Assembly: GCA_031406135.1 (NCBI GenBank)
Contig: JANOGU010000317.1
Location: 1-6,588 of the forward strand
Source: JANOGU01 sp031406135
Lineage (GTDB): Bacteria > Pseudomonadota > Alphaproteobacteria > Rhodobacterales > Rhodobacteraceae
Length of the DNA stretch: 6,588 nucleotides
Direction of reading: 5' to 3'
The notes under the pieces are model-generated. The model made no database searches and was not told where the DNA came from. It saw nothing but the letters and a program-made list of their open reading frames with translations. The translations under genes were made by a program, and so were the position numbers. Shown here in pieces: positions 1 to 6,465 of the stretch. Position 1 is the first letter of the stretch. Every line of letters starts with the position of its first letter.

Positions 1-528
1 CGCCGAGGCGGCGCCGGCGAGGCGCTCGTCGCACCACATCAGCCGGCGGCCTTCGGGCCAGGCGTCGAGCAGGCGGTCGAGCGGCTGCAGCGCGGCGACC
101 TCGGGCACGAAGGTGCCGCCGCATTGCTCGGCGGCCTCCACGGCATGCGCCTGGAGCCGGTCGCGGGCGATGCGGTCGGCAGTGGTCAGGCGGGTCTGCA
201 CCGGCAGGATGCGGGCGGCGCCCAGTTCGGTGGCCTTCTCGACGATGAAATCGGTGCGGGCCTTTTTCAGCGGCGCGAACAGCAGCCAGAGGTCGGGCGG
301 GTCGCGCTGCGGCGCGGTGGGCGCGGTGGCGACGAGACGGCCGCCGCGCCGGCCGGCCTGCGCCACCTCGGCCCGCCACTCGCCATCGCGGCCATTGAAC
401 ACGCGGACGGCGTCGCCCGGCGCGAGGCGCATGACAGAGAACAGGTAGTGCGCCTGGTCGGAGGTCAGCGCCACGGGTTGCCTGGGGGCAAGCGGCTGAT
501 CTACAAACAGGCGGACGATCTGGGGCAT
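1..528 (-). CDS. rsmE: 16S rRNA (uracil-1498-N3)-methyltransferase RsmE, partial (C-terminus beyond window)
   Basis: RsmE uses S-adenosylmethionine to methylate N3 of U1498 in helix 44 of 16S rRNA on the 30S subunit; it is a cytoplasmic SPOUT-class enzyme. Reading leftward from ATG at 528, the frame stays open for 176 codons to the window edge. It begins MPQIVRLFVDQPL and contains, in family order, an N-terminal PUA-like part (QAHYLFSVMRLAPGDAV, then FNGRDGEW near residues 55-62), the conserved LLFAPLKK...DFIVEKATELGA block (about residues 82-103) and a RLQAHAVEAAEQC block (about 123-135). These match the family well. The SAM-binding trefoil knot at the C-terminus lies outside the window; full-length members are about 240-250 residues. 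The gene is divergent from ubiA with only 16 bases between the two start codons. No clear Shine-Dalgarno precedes this ATG, but no better start fits the family N-terminus. Confidence 0.95.
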   Translation of the reverse strand, partial: MPQIVRLFVDQPLAPRQPVALTSDQAHYLFSVMRLAPGDAVRVFNGRDGEWRAEVAQAGRRGGRLVATAPTAPQRDPPDLWLLFAPLKKARTDFIVEKATELGAARILPVQTRLTTADRIARDRLQAHAVEAAEQCGGTFVPEVAALQPLDRLLDAWPEGRRLMWCDERLAGAASA

Positions 529-544
529 TGCGGGGCGCGATCCT

Positions 545-1531
545 ATGGCCGAGCCGACCAAGGCACCAGACCCCGCCCCGGCAGCGGACCGCGTCGCCGA
601 CGCCCCGCGCGGCAACTGGGTGGACCGGCTGGCCCCGGCCGTGGCCCGGCCCTACCTGCGGCTGAGCCGGGCCGACCGGCCGATCGGCACCTGGCTTCTG
701 TTCATCCCGTGCCTCTGGGGTCTGTGCCTGGCCGCGGCGGCCTCGCCCGCGGGGTTCAAGCCCGGGGATCTGTGGATCGCCGGCGGCTGCGCCATCGGCG
801 CCTTGCTGATGCGCGGGGCGGGCTGCACCTGGAACGACCTGACCGACCGCGATTTCGACGCCCAGGTGGCGCGCACCCGGTCCCGCCCGCTGCCGTCGGG
901 GCAGGTCACGCCGCGGCAGGCGGCGGTCTGGATGGTGGCGCAGGCGCTGGTCGCCGCGGCGGTGCTGTTCACCTTCAACCGCCCGACGATCGCGCTCGGC
1001 GTGGCCTCGCTGGCGCTGGTGGCGGCCTATCCCTTCGCCAAGCGCTTCACCTGGTGGCCGCAGGCGGTGCTGGGCCTGGTGTTCAACTGGGGCGCGCTGG
1101 TCGCCTGGACGGCGCATGGCGGGGGACTGGGCTTGCCAGCGGTCCTGCTTTGGTCCGGGGGCATTGCCTGGACGCTGTTCTACGACACGATCTACGCGCA
1201 CCAGGACAAGGAGGACGACGCGCTGATCGGGGTGAAGTCCACGGCGCGGCTGTTCGGCGATGCCGGGACGGCACCGTGGATGCGCCGGTTCCTCGTCGCG
1301 GCGGTGAGCCTGCTGGGCGCGGCGGTCCTGCTCGCGCTGATCCCGGCGGGGGCGTCTCTGGCCGCGCTGCTGCTGGCGCTGGCGGGGGTCTGGGCCTTCG
1401 GCTGGCATCTCGCCTGGCAGCTCGCCCGGCTGGACACGACGAACCCGGACAGCTGCCTGCGCCTGTTCCGGTCGAACCGCGATGCCGGACTTGTGCTTGC
1501 GCTGTTTCTTGCCGGGTCGGCGCTGGTCTGA
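545..1531 (+). CDS. ubiA: 4-hydroxybenzoate polyprenyltransferase UbiA
   Basis: UbiA is a polytopic inner-membrane enzyme that transfers a polyprenyl chain from its diphosphate to 4-hydroxybenzoate, the first committed step that fixes the ubiquinone tail. The 328-residue length is somewhat long because of a hydrophilic A/P-rich N-terminus (residues 1-22) before NWVDRLAP. Both Mg-diphosphate signatures of the superfamily are intact: NDLTDRDFD at residues 97-105 followed by ARTRSRPLPSG, and YDTIYAHQDKEDD at residues 213-225 followed by the KSTARLFG stretch. Between and after them are hydrophobic segments fitting the usual 8-9 helices. The ATG at 545 is the only usual start codon upstream of the conserved RLSRADRPIGTWLL region that keeps the full N-terminus; a weak GGGG lies about 9 bases upstream. 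The next gene follows after 35 bases in the same direction, so co-transcription is likely. Confidence 0.96.
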   Translation: MAEPTKAPDPAPAADRVADAPRGNWVDRLAPAVARPYLRLSRADRPIGTWLLFIPCLWGLCLAAAASPAGFKPGDLWIAGGCAIGALLMRGAGCTWNDLTDRDFDAQVARTRSRPLPSGQVTPRQAAVWMVAQALVAAAVLFTFNRPTIALGVASLALVAAYPFAKRFTWWPQAVLGLVFNWGALVAWTAHGGGLGLPAVLLWSGGIAWTLFYDTIYAHQDKEDDALIGVKSTARLFGDAGTAPWMRRFLVAAVSLLGAAVLLALIPAGASLAALLLALAGVWAFGWHLAWQLARLDTTNPDSCLRLFRSNRDAGLVLALFLAGSALV

Positions 1532-1566
1532 TTGAACCCGTGCCGGTTCGGTCCTAGGGAGAACCG

Positions 1567-3786
1567 ATGTCCGACGCCCCCGACCCCGCGCCCGCCCGGC
1601 GCTTCCTGCCTCCCGCGCTGGAACTTGCGGGGGCGCTGGCCATGGCGCTGGCGGTCATGGTCGCGGTGGCGACCTGGGCCGCCACTCTGGTCGAGCGGCG
1701 CAGCGAGCGGGTGGTGACCTCGGCGCTGTTGACCGCGGGCCTGACCTGGCCCGCGGTGCGGGCGGACGGGCTGAACCTGATGCTGTCCGGCACGGCGCCG
1801 AACGAGGCGGCGCGGTTCCGGGCGCTGAACCTGGCCGGCGGCGTGATCGACGCGGGCCGCCTGCGCGACGGGATGGAGGTGGCGCCGGCGCGCGCGATCA
1901 CCGCGCCGCGGTTCTCGGTCGAGCTCTTGCGCAACACCGACGGCATCTCGCTGATCGGCCTTCTGCCGCAAGACGGCGGCGGGCGCGACGCACTGCGCGC
2001 TGCCTTGGCCGAGATCGGCGCCGGCCTGCCGGTGTCGGACATGCTCGAGACCGCGGACTACGCCGCGCCGGAGGGGTTCGACGCCGCGCTGGAGTTCGGC
2101 ATCGCGGCGCTGAAGCTGCTGCCGCGGTCGAAGATCTCGGTCGCGGCCGACCGGGTCGCGGTGACGGCAATCTCCGGCAGTGCCGAGGAGAAGCGGCGGC
2201 TCGAAGCAGCCTTGGCCAGGGTGCAGCCGCAGGGGCTGGCGACGGTGATCGACATTTCCGCGCCGCGGCCGGTGCTGACCCCGTTCACCCTGCGCTTCGT
2301 CAAGGACGCGGGCGGCGCGCGGTTCGATGCCTGTTCGGCGGATACCGAGCGTGCCCGCGACCGGATCATGCTTGCCGCCGTGGCCGCCGGGGCGCCGGAG
2401 GCGGCGATCTGCACGGTGGGGCTGGGGGTGCCGACGCCGCGCTGGGCCGAGGCGGCCGTCGCCGGCATCGCCGCCATCGGCGCCTTGCCCGAAGGCGGCA
2501 CGGTCAGCTTCTCGGACGCCGACGTGACGCTGACCGCCGCCGCCGGCACGTCGCAGGCCGATTTCGACCGCGTGGCGGGCGAGTTGCAGGCGGCGCTGCC
2601 GCAGGTCTTCGCGCTGACCGCGACGCTGGCGCCGTCGCAGACGGCGGCCGCGGCCGGGCCGGCGGAGTTTACCGCCGTGCTCAGCGCCGAGGGCAAGGTC
2701 GAACTGCGCGGCCGGGTCACCGACGACCTGATGCGTGCGGCGGTGGACAGCGTGGCCAAGGCGCGGTTCGGGGCCGGGTCGGTCTACAACGCGACGCGGG
2801 TGGACGGCGATCTGCCGGGCGGCTGGCCGGTCCGCGTGCTGGCCGGGGTCGAGGCCCTGTCGCATCTGAACGACGGCCGCCTGCTGGTGCGCGCCGACAC
2901 CGTCGAAGTGCGCGGCATCTCCGGCCAGAAGGACGCCAGCGCCCGCATCGCCCAGGTGTTGTCGGCCCGGCTGGGGCCGGGGCAGAGCTACAGCGTCGAT
3001 GTGCGCTATGACGAGGCCTTCGATCCTGACGCGGCGCTGCCCACCGGCGAGGAATGCGTGGGCAACCTCAACCAGGTTCTGGAGGTCCGCAAGATCGTCT
3101 TCGCGCCGGGGTCAGCCGAGATCGACGCCGCGGCGCTGGGCGCGCTCGATGCGCTGGCCAAGGTGCTGGACGGCTGCCCGCCGATGGCGATGGAAATCGC
3201 CGGACATACCGATGCGCAAGGGTCCGAGGGCGGCAACCTGTCGCTGAGCCAGGCCCGGGCCGAGGCGGTACTGCTGGCGCTGCAGGGCCGGCGGCTGCCG
3301 GTCGAGAGTTTCCTGGCCATGGGCTACGGCGAAAGCCGCCCGGTAGCCGACAACGAGAGCGAGGCGGGCCGCGAGGCCAACCGGCGGATCGAGTTCACCC
3401 TGATCGGCCCGCCGGCGGGCGCGGCGGAAGCGGCGTCGGCCGGGACCCCTGCTGATCCGGCCACCGATCCGGCATCCGGGGACTTCCGCCCCGCCGCCGC
3501 AGTTCCCGCCCCGCCGAAGCGGCCCGGCACCGGGAGCGAGGCCGCAGCCGGGACGGAGGACGGCGGCGACGCCGGCACCGGCACCACGCTGGCGACCCCG
3601 GCCGACGAGGTTGACGCCGCTAGCCCGCCCGTGCAGGTTGCCGCCGCCCCGGCCGCGCCTGCCAGCGGCGCCACAAGGTCCGTCACGCTTCCCTCCGGGG
3701 AGGAGGTGGAGGCCCCCTCAGCGCTGTTCCAGCCAACCGGGGACACGACGCCGCGTCCCCTGCGCCGGAGCACGACGTCGCCCTGA
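1567..3786 (+). CDS. Inner-membrane-anchored BON-like/OmpA-C family peptidoglycan-binding protein
   Basis: This 739-residue protein has one N-terminal hydrophobic helix (about residues 17-42, after a short RR-containing cytoplasmic tail) and no beta-barrel, so despite the OmpA name it is probably anchored in the inner membrane with the rest in the periplasm. Residues about 50-490 contain several loosely repeated segments resembling BON domains (for example near 59-95, 180-225, 365-420 and 425-485). The OmpA C-terminal domain spans about 497-613: FAPGSAEID, AGHTDAQG with D549, LSLSQARAEAV with R564, then GYGESRPVADN and NRRIEF. D549 and R564 are 15 residues apart, as are the diaminopimelate-binding Asp and Arg of Acinetobacter OmpA. 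Four cysteines fall in two pairs, C256/C282 and C497/C537, which suggests disulfides. Residues about 614-739 are a disordered A/P/G/T-rich tail. A good AGGGAGA ribosome site at 1556-1562 supports this start. The layout recalls mycobacterial ArfA (helix, BON, OmpA-C). Cellular role unknown. Confidence 0.9.
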   Translation: MSDAPDPAPARRFLPPALELAGALAMALAVMVAVATWAATLVERRSERVVTSALLTAGLTWPAVRADGLNLMLSGTAPNEAARFRALNLAGGVIDAGRLRDGMEVAPARAITAPRFSVELLRNTDGISLIGLLPQDGGGRDALRAALAEIGAGLPVSDMLETADYAAPEGFDAALEFGIAALKLLPRSKISVAADRVAVTAISGSAEEKRRLEAALARVQPQGLATVIDISAPRPVLTPFTLRFVKDAGGARFDACSADTERARDRIMLAAVAAGAPEAAICTVGLGVPTPRWAEAAVAGIAAIGALPEGGTVSFSDADVTLTAAAGTSQADFDRVAGELQAALPQVFALTATLAPSQTAAAAGPAEFTAVLSAEGKVELRGRVTDDLMRAAVDSVAKARFGAGSVYNATRVDGDLPGGWPVRVLAGVEALSHLNDGRLLVRADTVEVRGISGQKDASARIAQVLSARLGPGQSYSVDVRYDEAFDPDAALPTGEECVGNLNQVLEVRKIVFAPGSAEIDAAALGALDALAKVLDGCPPMAMEIAGHTDAQGSEGGNLSLSQARAEAVLLALQGRRLPVESFLAMGYGESRPVADNESEAGREANRRIEFTLIGPPAGAAEAASAGTPADPATDPASGDFRPAAAVPAPPKRPGTGSEAAAGTEDGGDAGTGTTLATPADEVDAASPPVQVAAAPAAPASGATRSVTLPSGEEVEAPSALFQPTGDTTPRPLRRSTTSP

Positions 3787-3819
3787 GCCCGCAAGGGCGG
3801 CCCCGGCGCCGGACCACGC

Positions 3820-4149
3820 ATGAACCGCACCGAATTCATCATCGCCACCACGGTCATCCTGTTCGTGGCCTACATGCTGGGCTGGTTCACGCACTGGTTC
3901 CTGAGCCGGTTCGCCCGCGTCTCCGGCGGCGACATGGGCGAGATCGACCGCCTGGCGCAGCAGCTGCACGATGCCGAGGAGGCGCGTGACGAGGCGCTGG
4001 TCTACCTCGAGGCGCGCGAGGCCGAGCTGACCAGCCAGTTGGCCCAGAGTGAGGCAGAACTGCGGGCCACGATGGAGGGCCTGCGCGTCGCGCGGCAGGA
4101 GACCGAGGACATGCGCGCCTATATCGAACGGATGCACGCGGCGTCCTGA
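3820..4149 (+). CDS. Small membrane-anchored coiled-coil protein (conserved hypothetical)
   Basis: This 109-residue protein has a single hydrophobic helix at residues 6-28 (FIIATTVILFVAYMLGWF...WFL), followed by RFAR, then a charged, Glu- and Ala-rich helix from about residue 38 to the end with Leu/Ala spacing typical of a coiled coil (for example IDRLAQQLHDAEEARDEAL and QLAQSEAELRATMEGL). No catalytic motif is visible. It starts 33 bases after the stop of the BON/OmpA-C gene, on the same strand, and the spacer holds a 4-bp GCCC/GGGC stem closed by a GCAA loop (3787-3798) directly after that stop. The Shine-Dalgarno is weak (GGAC about 6 bases upstream), so translation may depend on the upstream gene. 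A role as a membrane scaffold or partner of the OmpA-C protein is an inference from linkage; I recall similar proteins beside the same gene in other Rhodobacteraceae but did not check. Confidence 0.85.
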   Translation: MNRTEFIIATTVILFVAYMLGWFTHWFLSRFARVSGGDMGEIDRLAQQLHDAEEARDEALVYLEAREAELTSQLAQSEAELRATMEGLRVARQETEDMRAYIERMHAAS

Positions 4150-4412
4150 CCCCGCGCCGCGCCGCCTCTGCCCCGGCGATTGCTCCGCTCCCGCAGCGGG
4201 TTCCGGGCGCGGCGCCCGACCGACGCAGGAGTGCTCCAGGTGGAATGACCGCAATGCGGCCATTCGCTGCGGTTGCAAGGTGGGTCACCAAGGAAACGGA
4301 CACTTCGACCTGACGGGCGCAAAGCGGACAGCGCTGCAACCACGCGCGAACTTTTCGCCGGAGGCTCAGATCGGCGCCCTTGACTCGTTGGGGGGCCGCG
4401 CCTGGCAGAAGC
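4150..4412. other. Gene-free spacer with short hairpins and degenerate repeat-like sequence
   Basis: This 263-base stretch separates two convergently transcribed units. Frames opening here are short or are extensions of antisense shadows, lack ribosome sites, and give no recognisable protein. The first part (4160-4220) is very GC-rich and can form small hairpins. The second part (about 4240-4345) has motifs such as ATGCGGCCATTCGCTGCGG, CGGACACT (4297-4304) and AGCGGAC (4323-4329), which look like the degenerate, dispersed intergenic sequences often found in alphaproteobacterial genomes. That assignment is from pattern memory only. No promoter or clear intrinsic terminator with a T-run was found for either converging gene. 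Confidence 0.4.
4185..4199. terminator. Weak hairpin candidate downstream of the ubiA-side operon
   Basis: CCGCT (4185-4189) pairs with AGCGG (4195-4199) across a 5-base loop, 36 bases after the stop of the coiled-coil gene. There is no T-run on the plus strand, so it is not a standard intrinsic terminator. In sequence this GC-rich such stems arise by chance; position alone favours a role in ending or stabilising the transcript. Confidence 0.2.
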
Positions 4413-5981
4413 TCATTCTTCCCTGTCGATGCGCTGCGGCGCAGCGCGGTCGGGCATGCCCGCCTTTCGGAGATTCTGCCGCAGGTGTTCGAGGCAAGCC
4501 GCATCGCCATAGGGCGCGAGTTTCGGATCGGTCCATTTTTCCAGCGTAGCGCCGGGATCGAGTTCGAGCGCGCGCTGCACGGATTTCCGTGCCTGCAGCA
4601 GGTTCCCGGCGGCGGCATAACTGGCGGCCTGATAGACCCGCATGAGGGCACTATCGAGCGACCGCAGGCTGGCAAAAGTTGCGATGGCCTTGTCATATTG
4701 GCGGGCATCGAAATAGATCTGGCCCAGCTGAGACGTGTACCATTCATAGTGATACGGATTGAGGCGCATGGCTTTGCGGGCGTACTCGAGACCCTCTTCC
4801 GCTCTGCCCGAATAGCTCAGGCAAAACCCGTAGTCGCTCATCACCTCGGCGTCATTGGGATTACAGTCGAGAGCCTTCTGGAAGGCCTCAAGTGCCACAC
4901 CATGATTCAACTTATACAAGTTATAGCTGGCGAAGGCCCAATAGGACCACGAATCGCCGTCGTCGCAGGCAATCGCCTTCACTGCCCATTGGCGGGCCAG
5001 CTCCATCGAGACGTCATAATCGTCGGCCCAGCCAAAACAGGCGTCGACCAAGTGAGCCAAGGACATTTTGCTGTAGGCCTTGGCAAGTCCCGGGTCGCAT
5101 TCGATTGCTTTGGTCAAATGCTCCCTGGCAACGACCTCTCCCTCCTTTGTTAAACGGCAGGCATCAATGGAACGCTGGAGATAGTCCAATGCGACGAAGC
5201 TTTCGAGTCCGGCGGGCTTGCTTCGGTCGCGCCAGGCTTTGCCGAGCCTGCCGCCATAACCGGAGGCAAGCGTGCCGATGATCGTCCCGGTGATCTCGTC
5301 CTGGACCTCGAAGATATCCGTCAGCTGGCGGTCATAGGTCTCGGTCCAAAGCTGCCGGTTCCCGGCCCCCTCGACGAGTTGGACGGACACGCGGACGCGA
5401 TCCCCGGCTTTCTGAACACTTCCCTCCAGGATGTAGCGAACCGAAAGCTCGCGCGCGGCCTCGGCCGCTGTCACCGTCCGGTTGCGGTAGGCCAGGGTCG
5501 AAAACCTGTCGATGACGAACAACTCACGAAAGCGCCCGAGGCTGGCAACGATGTTGAGCGCCAATCCGTCGCAGAAAATGTCCTGTGCTGCATCGCCGCT
5601 CAAATTGGCGAAGGGAAGGACGGCGATGGAAGGTTTGGCCGGCTGGGATTCCGTTTCCGCCGAGGGCGCCGCCGCGACGGGCCTTGGCCCGGTATATTTG
5701 TAGCCCCGGCCGTGCAGCGTCTTGATCATGCCGGCATCGAGCGCCTTGCGCAGCGCCGAGACATGGACCTGCAGCGTGTTCTCTTCCACCACCACATTGG
5801 GCCAGACCGTGTCGAAAAGCTCGGCCTTGCCGATCACCTCATCCGGCTTCGCGAGCAACATGGCGAGAATGTCGAAGGAACGCGCCGAAAGCTGCACCGG
5901 CCCGTTCCGCCCCAGCAGCAGCCGTTCGGCGCGCTTCAGACGATATGTCCCAAAGTCTACGTCCATAGGTCGCGAACCCAT
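4413..5981 (-). CDS. Winged-helix / TolB-like / TPR one-component transcriptional regulator
   Basis: The 522-residue product begins with an OmpR/PhoB-type winged-helix DNA-binding domain (about residues 8-97): LSARSFDILAMLL, then LFDTVWP, the recognition helix region VEENTLQVHVSALRKAL (65-81) and the wing HGRGYKY (90-96). After a short A/P-rich linker comes a TolB-like domain (about 117-240; PSIAVLPFANLSGD, LFVIDRFSTLAYRNR, RYILEGSVQKAGDRVRVSVQL, DIFEVQDEIT). This is the module that in many alphaproteobacteria follows class III adenylate cyclase domains, here with a DNA-binding head instead. Residues about 280-490 are TPR repeats (AFQKALDCNPND, ARKAMRLNPYHYEWY, SVQRALELDPG). There is no receiver domain and no membrane helix, unlike CadC/ToxR, so it is probably a cytoplasmic sensor; the ligand or partner is unknown. 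A second possible start is the ATG at 5966 (MDVDFGTY); GAGGGG sits too close to the ATG at 5981 to decide. It is divergent from the 72-residue gene and less GC-rich than the ubiA side. Confidence 0.92.
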   Translation of the reverse strand: MGSRPMDVDFGTYRLKRAERLLLGRNGPVQLSARSFDILAMLLAKPDEVIGKAELFDTVWPNVVVEENTLQVHVSALRKALDAGMIKTLHGRGYKYTGPRPVAAAPSAETESQPAKPSIAVLPFANLSGDAAQDIFCDGLALNIVASLGRFRELFVIDRFSTLAYRNRTVTAAEAARELSVRYILEGSVQKAGDRVRVSVQLVEGAGNRQLWTETYDRQLTDIFEVQDEITGTIIGTLASGYGGRLGKAWRDRSKPAGLESFVALDYLQRSIDACRLTKEGEVVAREHLTKAIECDPGLAKAYSKMSLAHLVDACFGWADDYDVSMELARQWAVKAIACDDGDSWSYWAFASYNLYKLNHGVALEAFQKALDCNPNDAEVMSDYGFCLSYSGRAEEGLEYARKAMRLNPYHYEWYTSQLGQIYFDARQYDKAIATFASLRSLDSALMRVYQAASYAAAGNLLQARKSVQRALELDPGATLEKWTDPKLAPYGDAACLEHLRQNLRKAGMPDRAAPQRIDREE

Positions 5982-6020
5982 CCCCTCGCGGCCAGGATAC
6001 CACAGGCTGCCGCTGAAGGC

Positions 6021-6050
6021 GACTATCAGGGCTGTTCAGGACTCTTCAGG
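6021..6050. promoter_or_regulatory. Three direct repeats at a 10-base period, candidate operator
   Basis: TCAGG occurs at 6026-6030, 6036-6040 and 6046-6050, exactly 10 bases apart; the second and third copies extend to TTCAGG. Read on the minus strand the units are CCTGAAGAGT, CCTGAACAGC and CCTGATAGTC, the first two matching at 8 of 10 positions. OmpR/PhoB-type winged helices bind head-to-tail on direct repeats spaced about one helical turn, and the gene for such a protein starts 40 bases away on one side, with the 72-residue gene starting 59 bases away on the other. Control of one or both genes by this regulator is therefore a reasonable inference. No convincing -35/-10 pair was found in the spacer for either direction. 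Confidence 0.5.
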
Positions 6051-6108
6051 TCCGAGCCAAGGACTTGAGCGGGAAGCGGTGTGATCCTCATCGGCACAGG
6101 AGGACACC

Positions 6109-6327
6109 ATGACCGATATCTCCACCATCGCCGCGACCTTCATCCGACGCGCTGACGCGACGCCGCAGGCCGTGCCGAGGCTTCCAATCGCCGCATCGTT
6201 CTGGGCCAAGTTCGGTTTGGTGGGCGATGCCTACAGAATGGCCTACGTGGACCCCTACACCAGCCTTCGGCGCCAACCGCAGATCATCCCGGACGATGAT
6301 CTCAAAGGCCGGGATCCCTCTTGGTGA
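6109..6327 (+). CDS. Small hypothetical protein, divergent from the TPR regulator
   Basis: This 72-residue protein is supported as a gene by a strong AGGAGG ribosome site at 6098-6103, five bases before the ATG, and by lying just after an intergenic region with apparent operator repeats. I do not recognise the family. The sequence has an amphipathic N-terminus (MTDISTIAATFIRRAD), a hydrophobic/aromatic centre (AASFWAKFGLVGDAYRMAYV) too short and polar to be a clear membrane helix, and a charged C-terminus ending PDDDLKGRDPSW. No signal peptide, cysteines or known catalytic motif are visible. Divergence from the winged-helix/TPR regulator suggests it is that regulator's target, or that its product feeds back on the TPR/TolB-like sensor; both are inference. 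It has none of the features of a helix-turn-helix antitoxin. Confidence 0.75.
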   Translation: MTDISTIAATFIRRADATPQAVPRLPIAASFWAKFGLVGDAYRMAYVDPYTSLRRQPQIIPDDDLKGRDPSW

Positions 6328-6459
6328 CCTGCAAGTCGGCACCGAATGGTTCGGCGCAAGCTTCCAGTCGGCGCGGGATGTCTGCTTTGGGCGCAGGTCG
6401 AAAATCCGTGCCGGACACTGCCGGCGGCGAGCGGACCCTTCCGCAGGCGGGTGCTTCGC
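6328..6459. other. Gene-free segment with degenerate repeat-like sequence next to the IS
   Basis: Between the small gene and the IS target site there is no supported gene; the only frame crossing it runs into the IS end and lacks a ribosome site. Motifs ATGTCTGCTTTGGGCGCA (6379-6396), CGGACACT (6412-6419) and AGCGGAC (6430-6436) echo the CGGACACT/AGCGGAC pair in the spacer at 4297-4329, though at a different distance (18 against 26 bases) and with little other identity. It may be a relic of a dispersed intergenic element. Confidence 0.35.
6339..6357 (+). terminator. Hairpin candidate 3' of the 72-residue gene
   Basis: GCACCGAA (6339-6346) and TTCGGCGC (6350-6357) form an 8-position stem with one A-C mismatch around a TGG loop, starting 12 bases after the stop codon. 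Placement suits a transcript end, but no T-run follows, so Rho-independent termination is uncertain. Confidence 0.3.
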
Positions 6460-6465
6460 TCTAGG
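6460..6465. other. Probable IS481-family target site (TCTAGG)
   Basis: TCTAGG fits NCTAGN, the target reported for Bordetella IS481, which is duplicated on insertion. It sits directly before the TGTGAG element end. The second copy would lie beyond the right edge of the window, so duplication cannot be seen here. Confidence 0.6.

Noticed and set aside
124..1557. 477-codon plus-strand open frame over rsmE and ubiA
   Set aside because: Lies antisense to rsmE and out of frame with ubiA, both of which have clear family motifs.
1192..2865. 557-codon minus-strand open frame opposite ubiA and the OmpA-family gene
   Set aside because: Arg/Gly/Gln-rich nonsense typical of antisense frames in GC-rich DNA; crosses two well-supported genes and matches no family.
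3324..4278. Minus-strand frames opposite the OmpA-C tail and the coiled-coil gene
   Set aside because: Low-complexity shadow frames; the plus-strand gene products have coherent membrane, coiled-coil and OmpA-C features.
5994..5999. TATCCT on the minus strand as a -10 box for the regulator
   Set aside because: No acceptable -35 at 16-18 bases and only about a dozen bases from the start codon.
5379..6068. 229-codon plus-strand open frame opposite the regulator N-terminus
   Set aside because: Antisense to a winged-helix domain with intact motifs; no ribosome site or recognisable protein.
6065..6093. TTGAGC with TCATCG as a sigma-70 promoter for the small gene
   Set aside because: The -35 is acceptable but nothing resembling TATAAT lies at the right distance.
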